From an uncultured Clostridia bacterium (GTDB lineage: Bacteria; Bacillota; Clostridia; Oscillospirales; CAG-272): a stretch of DNA of 6,736 nucleotides. This document shows, one piece after another, positions 1 to 6,538 of the stretch. A model generated the notes under the pieces. The model made no database searches. It was given only the letters and a program-made list of their open reading frames with translations, and was not told the origin of the DNA. The first letter of the stretch is position 1, and every line of letters begins with the position of its first letter. The position numbers and the translations under genes are program-made. The stretch spans positions 1 to 6,736 of the forward strand of contig CALGCW010000203.1 of NCBI GenBank assembly GCA_937884385.1. Direction: 5' to 3'.

Positions 1-225
1 CGCATAGACCGCATCCGTGTACAAAAGCGGCTCGCCGCCAAAGGTCATCACGGTCTTGATGTCGTACTCTGCCGCGATCTTACGCACCGCTTCCGCGGCA
101 ATTTTCGGGTCGATGCGTTCTCCGCAAGACGCGTGATCGCCCTCGGAGCAATGCTTGCACCTTCCCGTACAGGCGTAGGTAACGACGAATTCTATCTTGT
201 CAAGATTTTTAAGATACAGATTCAT
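1..225 (-). CDS. Radical SAM protein, N-terminal part (gene continues past the left edge)
   Basis: Reading the minus strand from an ATG at 225 gives 75 uninterrupted codons to the window edge, so the 3' part of the gene is missing. The segment shows the radical SAM signature Cx3Cx2C at Cys19, Cys23 and Cys26 (ACTGRCKHC), which binds the [4Fe-4S] cluster that cleaves S-adenosylmethionine. The SAM-binding GGEP motif follows at residues 63-66 (MTFGGEPLLY). An extra cysteine lies at residue 34. The ATG is preceded by GGGAG about 9 nt upstream, which supports the start. The SPASM or other C-terminal region that would define the substrate is outside the window, so the subfamily is unknown. It could be a peptide- or enzyme-modifying radical SAM protein or an activase. 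It is transcribed divergently from the GTPase gene and has its own promoter. The radical SAM identity is secure; the specific role is not. Confidence 0.88.
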   Translation of the reverse strand, partial: MNLYLKNLDKIEFVVTYACTGRCKHCSEGDHASCGERIDPKIAAEAVRKIAAEYDIKTVMTFGGEPLLYTDAVYA

Positions 226-271
226 ATTTTATTCTCCCGCGTGTTAAGAAACACCAATTATCAATCAATTC

Positions 272-300
272 ATTATATCATATTTCCATTAACTTTTCAA
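272..300 (-). promoter_or_regulatory. Sigma-A type promoter of the radical SAM gene
   Basis: On the minus strand TTGAAA (300-295) is followed by a 17-nt spacer and TATAAT (277-272), with an extended -10 TG one base before it. Predicted transcription would start near 265, leaving about a 40-nt leader. That leader contains a small perfect 5-bp hairpin (254-241, stem GTGTT/AACAC) just before the GGGAG ribosome binding site. The match to the consensus is nearly complete; activity is inferred. Confidence 0.75.
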
Positions 301-321
301 CTGCTTTGTGTAGAATGGTTA

Positions 322-350
322 TTGAACTCGCCCCATTTTTATGATATAAT
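322..350 (+). promoter_or_regulatory. Sigma-A type promoter of the TetM-like GTPase-NYN gene
   Basis: TTGAAC (322-327) is followed by a 17-nt spacer and a perfect TATAAT (345-350) with an extended -10 TG at 342-343. Transcription should start near 357, leaving a leader of roughly 48 nt before the GTG start. That is too short for the leader-peptide attenuator usual for acquired tet(M) genes, and no terminator hairpin is seen in it. The 10-base string ATGATATAAT is identical to the -10 region of the divergent promoter, and the two -35 boxes are only 21 bp apart, so a single regulator could affect both. Confidence 0.8.
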
Positions 351-390
351 ATAATTTGTGGTATGATACTGTCAAAGAGAAATTCATAGA

Positions 391-397
391 AAGGAGG
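391..397 (+). promoter_or_regulatory. Ribosome binding site that fixes a GTG start
   Basis: AAGGAGG is a full Shine-Dalgarno match ending 7 nt before the GTG at 405. The protein begins MKKKITIGILAHVDAGKTT from that GTG, as expected for a translational GTPase whose P-loop lies near residue 11. No in-frame ATG lies nearer to the P-loop, so GTG is the start. Confidence 0.9.
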
Positions 398-404
398 AAG
401 TGCT

Positions 405-2990
405 GTGAAAAAGAAGATCACTATCGGAATTCTCGCGCACGTTGATGCGGGAAAAACCACGCTCAGCGAGGCGTTGCTTTATATATCGGGAAAAATCAGA
501 AGCCTCGGGCGTGTAGATCACAAAAACACCTATCTTGACACTAACGTCATTGAGCGAGAGCGCGGAATTACAATTTATTCAAAGCAAGCAAGATTTTCAA
601 GCGAGAATTGCGACTTTATTCTTCTTGACACACCGGGACACGTAGATTTTTCCGCGGAAACCGAGCGTACACTTTCTCTTCTTGACTATGCGGTGTTAGT
701 GATCAGCGCATCAGACGGCGTTCAGAGCCACACCAGAACTCTTTGGCAGCTGCTTGATTATTACAAAGTTCCCACTTTTATTTTCGTAAATAAATGCGAC
801 CTTGCCATCAAGCGAAAGGAAAGCATTGAAAAAGACCTGTCAGATGCTCTATCGCCCTTGTGCGTAGGCTTCTTGGAAGCGCAAAGGCGTGAAGAGCTTG
901 AGGAAAAATTGGCTTTCATAAATGAGGATCTTATGAATGCATTCCTTTCGGGAGAGGGGATCGATGACGAGGACATCGCATCTCTTGTCAGCCAGCGCCG
1001 ACTCTTCCCTTGCCTTTTCGGCTCTGCTTTGAAGCTTGAAGGCATAGATCATCTGCTTGACACGTTAGACAGATACACGCTCTCTCCCGTCTATGAGCAA
1101 GAGAAGTTCGGAGCAATAGTTTACAAGATATCACGCTTAGGAAACACTCGACTGACATATATGAAGATCACGGGTGGAAAGCTGAGCGCGCGCGACGAGA
1201 TAGCCTACTGTTCAGAAGATGGCGTACGTATCGCAGAAAAGGCGAGCCAGATACGGCTTTACTCAGGAGACAAATTTGAGCAGACCGACACAGCTTTTGC
1301 GGGCGAGATATGCGCGGTCATCGGACTTTCACAGTCATACGTAGGACTCGGCTTAGGACTTGAGCAGAACACGCAAAAGCCTTTACTTGAGCCTGTGCTT
1401 TCCTATGCTATCAAGCTTCCTCCCGAGTGCGACGTGCGCTTGTATTTTCCCAAGCTTAAAGAGCTTGAGGAGGAAGAACCATCATTGCATCTCTCGTGGA
1501 ACGAGGAGCTTTCACAAATAGAAGCTCGGCTTATGGGCGAGGTACAAACTGATCTGCTCCGCCGCCTGATACGCGATAGATTTTCAATAGATTGCACACT
1601 CGGTGCAGGCAGAATACTCTACAAGGAAAAAGCAAAACAGACAGCCGTCGGCGTCGGTCATTTTGAGCCGCTACGCCACTACGCAGAGGTACAACTGCTT
1701 ATCGAGCCTCAGCCCAAAGGAACGGGGCTGATATTTGACACAAACCTGCCCGAAAATCTGCTTGACCTGAACTGGCAAAGGCTTGTGCTGAGTAATCTTT
1801 ACGAAAAAGATCACCGAGGAACGCTGATCGGCGCTCTCTTGACTGACACAAAGATCTCTCTTGTGGCAGGAAAGGCTCATCTCAAGCACACCGAGGGCGG
1901 CGACTTCCGAGAGGCAACTCTCCGAGCGGTGAGACACGGACTTATGAAATCGGGGTGTATCCTGTTAGAGCCCTACTACAAGTTCAGATTGGAAATTCCA
2001 ACCGCCTACGTAGGCAAAGCGATGTCAGATCTGCAAACGCGTTTTGCGGAGTTTGAGCTTGAGAGCTCGGATACAGAACGCTCCGTGATCTGCGGCAGAG
2101 CGCCCGTGGCGACGCTCCACGATTATACCAGAGAGGTAATCTCCTACACACGTGGCGAGGGCAGACTTTTCTGCACGTCAGACGGATATGAGCCCTGCCA
2201 CAATCAAGAGGAGATAGTTTCCGAGGTCGGATACGATCCAGAGAGCGACCTTGATAATCCCCCTCATTCGGTATTTTGCGCTCACGGCGCGGGCTTTACT
2301 GTGCATTGGAGAGAGGTTGACAGCTACAAGCATCTTGAAGCAGACGTGAAGATTTCCTCCTCCAGCGAGGCGATCATACCCAAAGCATCCACGCTTGCGC
2401 GTAAATATAACGTCAGCGATAAGGAGCTTGAAACCATCATGCTCCGCACCTTCGGTCCTATCAGGCGCAAGCAATACGGAGAGCCTAAGATCATCTCCTC
2501 GGCAAAAAAAGATAAGCCGAAAAGGTCAAAGGTAATTTATTCTCAGAGAAATATGGTGATCGTTGACGGATATAACCTCATATACGCCGACGAGCGTCTG
2601 AAGGAGACCGCCCTCTCAAGTCTTGAAAAGGCGCGAGAGGAGCTGATGGATCTGCTCAGCAGCTACGTTGCATATACAAAAACCGAGCTCGTACTTGTTT
2701 TCGATGCTTATCTCGTGAAGGACGGAGAGGGATCAGAATATACTCACGACGGCTATCGGGTCGTATATACTAAAGCAAATCAGACCGCAGACGCCTATAT
2801 TGAGAAGATGATGTACGAGTTAGGACCCGACTATAGCATCAGAATGGTAACGAGCGACAGACTTTTGCAGTTCTCTGCGGTTCAGTCGGGCATATCACGC
2901 ATAACCGCTAAGGAATTTTTGGAGGAGCTGACGCGCATCGGCAACGAAATTACCGAATTCGTCCGCAAGCTTGCCAAAAGCAAAAGCTGA
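405..2990 (+). CDS. EF-G/Tet(M)-like translational GTPase fused to a C-terminal NYN (YacP/Rae1-like) nuclease domain
   Basis: This 861-residue protein begins with a complete translational GTPase domain: G1 AHVDAGKTT (11-19), G2 RERGITI (51-57), G3 DTPGH (75-79), G4 NKCD (129-132) and G5-like GSAL (206-209). EF-G domains II-V follow (about 230-600), with the Tet(M)/EF-G-type stretches LLEPYYKF (520-527) and SYTRGEGR (580-587). Ordinary Tet(M)/Tet(O) proteins are about 640 residues and end here. This one continues through a connector (about 601-650, including SVFCAHGAGF) and a basic linker (about 695-712) into an NYN/PIN-like domain (716-850). Candidate metal-binding aspartates are Asp721 (IVDGYNLIYA), Asp767 (VFDAY), Asp796 (TADAYIEKM) and Asp818 (VTSDR). 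In B. subtilis the stand-alone YacP/Rae1 is a ribosome-associated endoribonuclease. The likely role is therefore a ribosome-binding GTPase that brings an RNase to the ribosome. Databases may label it a tetracycline ribosomal protection protein, but the domain IV loop differs from Tet(M). The gene is monocistronic, with its own promoter and terminator. The domain assignments are firm; the function is inference. Confidence 0.93.
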   Translation: MKKKITIGILAHVDAGKTTLSEALLYISGKIRSLGRVDHKNTYLDTNVIERERGITIYSKQARFSSENCDFILLDTPGHVDFSAETERTLSLLDYAVLVISASDGVQSHTRTLWQLLDYYKVPTFIFVNKCDLAIKRKESIEKDLSDALSPLCVGFLEAQRREELEEKLAFINEDLMNAFLSGEGIDDEDIASLVSQRRLFPCLFGSALKLEGIDHLLDTLDRYTLSPVYEQEKFGAIVYKISRLGNTRLTYMKITGGKLSARDEIAYCSEDGVRIAEKASQIRLYSGDKFEQTDTAFAGEICAVIGLSQSYVGLGLGLEQNTQKPLLEPVLSYAIKLPPECDVRLYFPKLKELEEEEPSLHLSWNEELSQIEARLMGEVQTDLLRRLIRDRFSIDCTLGAGRILYKEKAKQTAVGVGHFEPLRHYAEVQLLIEPQPKGTGLIFDTNLPENLLDLNWQRLVLSNLYEKDHRGTLIGALLTDTKISLVAGKAHLKHTEGGDFREATLRAVRHGLMKSGCILLEPYYKFRLEIPTAYVGKAMSDLQTRFAEFELESSDTERSVICGRAPVATLHDYTREVISYTRGEGRLFCTSDGYEPCHNQEEIVSEVGYDPESDLDNPPHSVFCAHGAGFTVHWREVDSYKHLEADVKISSSSEAIIPKASTLARKYNVSDKELETIMLRTFGPIRRKQYGEPKIISSAKKDKPKRSKVIYSQRNMVIVDGYNLIYADERLKETALSSLEKAREELMDLLSSYVAYTKTELVLVFDAYLVKDGEGSEYTHDGYRVVYTKANQTADAYIEKMMYELGPDYSIRMVTSDRLLQFSAVQSGISRITAKEFLEELTRIGNEITEFVRKLAKSKS

Positions 2991-3004
2991 AAACTTTTAA
3001 AACA

Positions 3005-3047
3005 AATAAAAAAATTTCGGAGGCTTATCAAGCCTCCGAGATTTTTT
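3005..3047. terminator. Bidirectional rho-independent terminator between convergent genes
   Basis: A perfect 10-bp stem (3017-3026 with 3030-3039, TCGGAGGCTT/AAGCCTCCGA) encloses a 3-nt loop. It is flanked by an A-rich tract at 3005-3014 and a T-tract at 3042-3047, so it has a U-run in either direction. It ends the GTPase gene on the plus strand and the pcp/FlaR-like operon on the minus strand. The TAA of the minus-strand gene (3048-3046) overlaps the T-tract. Confidence 0.92.
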
Positions 3048-3534
3048 AGTTAATATTTGCTAAAAATTCATCTGCCTCTTCTCTGCTCTTGAAAACAGTA
3101 ATATTTTTATCGCTGTATTTATCAATGAGAGCGTAGATGGCGGGCAGATTTTTGCTTGGAAATTCCTCAATATCGCGCTTCAGCTTAGGGTCAAGCTCGG
3201 TGTCAATCCAGGGCATATCGTAGCGCGCTTTACCAAGGCGAGAGATGGCGCCGTCAAGGCAGACATCAACGGGCAGATCAAATAAAAGCACCGTATCGCA
3301 CACCGCCATTCGCGTCTCAATCGTGCGGCTGTAATTGCCGTCTATTATCCAAGAGTCAAGCGCAAGTATCTCGGAGAGGCGAGCGTCGTATTCCTCTCTT
3401 GAGATGTGAGTTCTGTCGGGTCTGTGCCAGATAGCGTCAAGATAAAATAGCTCAATCCCTATCTTATCTCTCAGCTTCTCCGCGAATGTGGTTTTGCCTG
3501 ATCCTGGACAACCGATAACTATTATCTTCTTCAT
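3046..3534 (-). CDS. P-loop adenylate-kinase-like protein (FlaR/topology-modulation family)
   Basis: This 162-residue NTP-binding protein opens MKKIIVIGCPGSGKTT, with Walker A at residues 8-16 (Lys14, Thr15). It continues with the family landmarks YLDAIWHRPD (31-40), IIDGNYSRT (63-71) and a Walker B-like strand LLFDLP (83-88), then the basic segment RLGKARYDMPW (99-109). This layout matches the small kinase-like proteins often named adenylate kinase or DNA topology modulation protein FlaR. Its substrate is not established, and the FlaR name should not be read as proof of an effect on DNA topology. The ATG at 3534 was chosen because the family starts with MKKIIVIG and it lies 2 nt after the pcp stop. 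An in-frame GTG at 3546 or TTG at 3540 would add a few residues inside pcp. No strong Shine-Dalgarno is visible, so translational coupling to pcp is likely. Confidence 0.85.
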   Translation of the reverse strand: MKKIIVIGCPGSGKTTFAEKLRDKIGIELFYLDAIWHRPDRTHISREEYDARLSEILALDSWIIDGNYSRTIETRMAVCDTVLLFDLPVDVCLDGAISRLGKARYDMPWIDTELDPKLKRDIEEFPSKNLPAIYALIDKYSDKNITVFKSREEADEFLANIN

Positions 3535-3536
3535 AT

Positions 3537-4118
3537 TCAAATGCACTCTATCGCGGCGGTCAATCCCTTGACGATATCGTCAAGATCCATTGACGGCTGC
3601 TTTCCCTGATCACTTGAGTAAGGAATATGTATAAAGGCGACTTTCGTTTCACTTTGATCAAAGTGCGAGAGCAGACTGTACAGCAGATCGTTACAAACGT
3701 AAGCACCTGCCGAATAGGACACAGACGACGGCAATCCGACCGCCTTTATTGCTTCCGACATCTCTCTTACGGGCAAGGTTGAGAAGTAAGCCGCACTGCC
3801 GCCCTCTGCTATCGGCTCATCCTTTGGCTGATTTCCGTTGTTGTCGGGGATAGTAGCGTGGCGCAGATTTATGCCCACAAGCTCTGGCGTGATAGCACTC
3901 CTACCACCCGCCTGACCTATGCAGAGCACGGCGTCAAATTTGCCCTCCTCTGCAGCAGAAATAGCTATCCTCGCCGCCTCTCCAAATACCACGGGGAGCC
4001 TCAGCTTCGTAATAGAGTATTCGCCTATAGCCTCGGGCAGACGAGCTACTGCCTCCCACGAGGGATTTATAGTCTCTCCGCCAAAGGCTTCAAAACCGGT
4101 TATCAAAAGTTTTTTCAT
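3537..4118 (-). CDS. pcp: Pyroglutamyl-peptidase I (pyrrolidone-carboxylate peptidase)
   Basis: This cytoplasmic cysteine peptidase of family C15 removes N-terminal pyroglutamate from peptides. The 193-residue length is close to the usual ~200-215. Hallmarks are LITGFEAFGG (5-14), the GQAGGRSAITPE segment (68-79) with catalytic Glu79, PDNNGNQP (91-98), SAGAYVCN (136-143) with nucleophile Cys142, and FIHIPY (162-167) with catalytic His164. The full Glu-Cys-His triad is therefore present and the enzyme is probably active. AGAGGA lies just upstream of the ATG. It is the first gene of a two-gene unit with the P-loop protein. The 39-nt gap to the upstream zinc-ribbon gene contains no convincing terminator, so read-through from that gene is possible. 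No clear dedicated promoter was recognised. Confidence 0.95.
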   Translation of the reverse strand: MKKLLITGFEAFGGETINPSWEAVARLPEAIGEYSITKLRLPVVFGEAARIAISAAEEGKFDAVLCIGQAGGRSAITPELVGINLRHATIPDNNGNQPKDEPIAEGGSAAYFSTLPVREMSEAIKAVGLPSSVSYSAGAYVCNDLLYSLLSHFDQSETKVAFIHIPYSSDQGKQPSMDLDDIVKGLTAAIECI

Positions 4119-4157
4119 ATTTTCCTCTTTTTTGTTATCACAAGTATAAATGCTCTT

Positions 4158-6530
4158 TTACTGTTTCTTTGTTACATTATTTGCTTTTTGCCTTAATTGG
4201 TAGCATTCTTTGCATCCCCTACCTTTATTTCTACTACTAATAACAGCCTGCCATTCATGACCTTCTTTACATTTCCACCAAACTTTTTTGTTAGAGCCAG
4301 ACATAACACTTGATGGAGTCAAATCCCCGTTTTTAGTAGGATGCCATTCGGCAGCGAGTTTAGGGTTGGTAGTTGCCAAATCATTACTTCCCACAATAAC
4401 TTTTTGACCAGCGCAGTATGGACACCCGCGGCCTACATTCCTGCTCGATATAACCGCTTCCCATTCATGTCCCTCTTTACAACGCCACCATACTTTTTTA
4501 GAAGATCCGCTAGTAACATTTGATGCTTTTAATGTTTTGTTTTTGGTAGGATGCCATTCGGCAGCGAGTTTAGGGTTGGTAGTTGCCAAATCATTACTTC
4601 CCACAATAACTTTTTGACCAGCGCAGTATGGACACCCGCGGCCTACATTCCTGCTCGATATAACCGCTTCCCATTCATGTCCCTCTTTACAACGCCACCA
4701 TACTTTTTTAGAAGATCCGCTAGTAACATTTGATGCTTTTAATGTTTTATTTTTGGTAGGATGCCATTCTGAAGCTAGTATGGGATTTACCGTTTCTAAG
4801 TCATTGTATCCAATCAGCACTTTATGTCCTGAGCAAATAGGGCATCCTTGTCCGTTGCTTCTGTCATATATCATAGCTTTCCAATCATGACCTTTAGAGC
4901 ATTTCCACCAAACTAATTTATTTGAACTAACTGTTACATTCTGCGGAAGCAATCTCCCATTTTTCTCAAAATTCCACTGTGCAACAAGTTCAGGCTTAAT
5001 CGTCGCTAAATCGGTCTTCCCCAATATCGCTCTTTTCCCTGCGCAAAAGGGACAACCTACACCATTTTTTCTGCTATTAATAACAGCTTGCCATTCATGA
5101 CCTTCTCCACACTTCCACCAAACTTTTTTGTTTGAATGTACACTAACATATTCGGGAAGCAAAGTTCCATTTTTCTCAAAATTCCACTCTTTTGCAAGTT
5201 GTGGATTTTTTACAGCCAGCGAGTTTTCCTTTTCACTCTGTATATATTGCTCGTAAATTTTATTTCTATCACGCATGACATCAACATCTACACTTAAAGT
5301 AAGGTTTACGAGATTAGAAACAATAGTTACTAAAGTATTTAACATTTGCGAAAGCTCAATATCGTTAGCTCCGGGCTTGACATATATAGTGTGTTCGCCC
5401 GTTTTCCCCTCAATCTCTCTGACTCTAACAAGCACTATCCCGAGCTCGTTAAGCTTCTCTTGCTTGCGAACTTCCCTTTCTTCTGCTTTTTTGCTATTAT
5501 GATAATAAGCACCGTCATATTCTATTCCTATTTTGTACTCAGGCAAATAAACGTCAATTTCCGTCGTTGGATCAATCATATAACGGTTATGGGCGGAAGT
5601 AATTTTATTGAAATAGAAAAATATTGCTTGCTCAGGAAAGCTTGTTTTAGATTCTCCAAAACACTTTGGACATCTTCTTCCATTACTGCGATGGGATACC
5701 GTAGTTTGCCACTCGTGATCCCTTTCGCATTTCCACCAAACCTTTTTATTTGATCCAGCAACAACATCTTGCGGAGTTAAATCTCCATTTTTCGTAGGAT
5801 GCCATTCTTTAGCAAGACTTGGCATAACCGTTGCAAGATCATTATATCCAACAAGAACTTTTTTCCCCGCACAAAAAGGGCAGTTATTACCACTTGTCCT
5901 GTTGTTGATTTTAGCTTCCCACTCATGTTTTTCGTCCTTCGGACATCGCCACCAGACCTTTTTTTCACTGCCAATGGTAACATCGGTGGGCTTAAGGTCC
6001 CCGTTTTTCGTTGGATGCCACTGATTTTTCAAATCAGGTCTAACTGTAGCTAAATCATTAATTCCAACAACAAGCTTATGCCCCGAACAAACAGGACATC
6101 CCACGCCACTATTCCTACTATTGATCGGTGCATCCCATTCGTGTCTTTTATCCTTTGAGCACTGCCACCATACTCTTTCGGAAGAATTTACCGAAATATC
6201 TTTAGCAGTCAAGGGGAAGTTTTTAGTTGGATGCCACTCTTGTGCCAAATCGGGATTCCTATCAGCGAGTGAACCGCGTTTTTCTACGATATTCTTTCTA
6301 CGAGTAATTTTTCGTTTATCCTTAGCACATTCAGGGCAACCTCTACCTCTCGTTCGATCATTCGGAGAACTTACCCATTCATGCCCCTCTGCACATTTCC
6401 AATGTACTTCCTGCGCAGAGCCATAAGAAATGGTCTGCGGTGTAAATTTTATGTTTTTAGAAAAATCCCACTCCTGTATCAGCTCGGGATTATGTTCTTC
6501 CAATGATATAAACCTTTTATCTTTAGACAT
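4158..6530 (-). CDS. Zinc-ribbon array protein with a central Vsr/DUF559-like endonuclease domain
   Basis: The protein has 790 residues. Four treble-clef/zinc-ribbon repeats of about 70 residues (9-296) precede a PD-(D/E)XK nuclease domain (about 297-375). A linker (376-436) and five more ribbons (437-778) follow. Each ribbon follows the pattern DLAT..P.LA.EWHPTKNG, then KKVWW.C..GHEW, then R..G..CP.C, with ligands Cys, His, Cys, Cys. Examples are Cys46/His50/Cys65/Cys68 and Cys684/His688/Cys703/Cys706. This matches the repeat known as DUF4379. The nuclease shows FPEQAIFFYF (Glu300), EIDVYLP (Asp326), IGIEYDG (Glu337, Asp339), His344 and GIVLVRVRE. It is probably a metal-dependent DNA endonuclease positioned by nucleic-acid-binding ribbons. 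Possible roles are phage defence, a mobile or homing-type nuclease, or repair; the sequence does not decide. ATG 6530 is preferred because GGGAG lies 8 nt upstream and overlaps the alternative GTG at 6539. The gene is more A+T-rich than its left neighbours, which suggests transfer. Confidence 0.88.
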   Translation of the reverse strand: MSKDKRFISLEEHNPELIQEWDFSKNIKFTPQTISYGSAQEVHWKCAEGHEWVSSPNDRTRGRGCPECAKDKRKITRRKNIVEKRGSLADRNPDLAQEWHPTKNFPLTAKDISVNSSERVWWQCSKDKRHEWDAPINSRNSGVGCPVCSGHKLVVGINDLATVRPDLKNQWHPTKNGDLKPTDVTIGSEKKVWWRCPKDEKHEWEAKINNRTSGNNCPFCAGKKVLVGYNDLATVMPSLAKEWHPTKNGDLTPQDVVAGSNKKVWWKCERDHEWQTTVSHRSNGRRCPKCFGESKTSFPEQAIFFYFNKITSAHNRYMIDPTTEIDVYLPEYKIGIEYDGAYYHNSKKAEEREVRKQEKLNELGIVLVRVREIEGKTGEHTIYVKPGANDIELSQMLNTLVTIVSNLVNLTLSVDVDVMRDRNKIYEQYIQSEKENSLAVKNPQLAKEWNFEKNGTLLPEYVSVHSNKKVWWKCGEGHEWQAVINSRKNGVGCPFCAGKRAILGKTDLATIKPELVAQWNFEKNGRLLPQNVTVSSNKLVWWKCSKGHDWKAMIYDRSNGQGCPICSGHKVLIGYNDLETVNPILASEWHPTKNKTLKASNVTSGSSKKVWWRCKEGHEWEAVISSRNVGRGCPYCAGQKVIVGSNDLATTNPKLAAEWHPTKNKTLKASNVTSGSSKKVWWRCKEGHEWEAVISSRNVGRGCPYCAGQKVIVGSNDLATTNPKLAAEWHPTKNGDLTPSSVMSGSNKKVWWKCKEGHEWQAVISSRNKGRGCKECYQLRQKANNVTKKQ
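4197..5222 (-). repeat. C-terminal array of five zinc-ribbon repeats (protein level)
   Basis: The repeats span residues 437-506, 507-576, 577-646, 647-716 and 717-778, with ligands at 474/478/493/496, 544/548/563/566, 614/618/633/636, 684/688/703/706 and 754/758/773/776. All use the Cx3H form. The third and fourth are identical in protein. The last ends in CKEC instead of CPxC and is followed by a short basic tail. Confidence 0.87.
4336..4748. repeat. Recent in-frame tandem duplication, 210-bp period
   Basis: Bases 4336-4538 and 4546-4748 are identical over 203 bp at an offset of 210 bp. The match is broken only at 4539/4749 (g/a) and then runs on to about 4559/4769. The period is exactly 70 codons, one zinc-ribbon unit, so the reading frame is kept. 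Synonymous positions are also identical, whereas all other repeats of this gene differ widely in DNA. Confidence 0.95.
5406..5642 (-). other. Vsr/DUF559-like PD-(D/E)XK endonuclease domain inside the zinc-ribbon protein
   Basis: Residues 297-375 form an alpha-beta core. Glu300 sits in the first helix, Asp326 in the EIDVYLP strand, and Glu337 and Asp339 in the IGIEYDG strand. His344 follows, then a charged helix and a final strand GIVLVRVREIE. The putative metal ligands are intact, so catalysis is plausible. The assignment rests on motif spacing typical of Vsr/DUF559-type nucleases. Confidence 0.75.
5643..6506 (-). repeat. N-terminal array of four zinc-ribbon repeats (protein level)
   Basis: These four repeats (residues 9-86, 87-158, 159-230, 231-296) diverge in sequence but keep the C/H/C/C ligands: 46/50/65/68, 124/130/145/148, 196/202/217/220 and 268/272/287/290. 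The second and third have a two-residue longer first knuckle (Cx5H instead of Cx3H). The fourth runs directly into the nuclease domain without the usual AGKKVLVGYN connector. Confidence 0.85.
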
Positions 6531-6538
6531 GTATAACA

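Noticed and set aside
133..354. A 73-codon plus-strand open frame over the left intergenic region
   Set aside because: It overlaps the radical SAM start and both promoters, has no ribosome site, and its product resembles nothing coherent.
405..2990. Acquired tetracycline resistance determinant
   Set aside because: The C-terminal NYN extension, the changed domain IV loop and the lack of an attenuator leader do not match classical tet(M)-type genes.
4119..4157. Terminator or promoter in the gap between the zinc-ribbon gene and pcp
   Set aside because: No stem of useful length is seen, and the TATACT box lacks a fitting -35.
3858..4196. A 112-codon plus-strand frame opposite pcp with a hydrophobic end
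   Set aside because: It is antisense to a clear pcp gene with an intact catalytic triad. The hydrophobic tail comes from T-rich intergenic DNA, and no ribosome site is present.
4341..4733. Two identical 60-codon plus-strand frames 210 bp apart
   Set aside because: They are antisense shadows of the duplicated zinc-ribbon modules; the identity comes from the coding duplication.
4158..6530. CRISPR-like or satellite array
   Set aside because: The periodicity of about 210 bp is coding (70-residue modules), the units diverge in DNA except one pair, and there are no short repeats with unique spacers.
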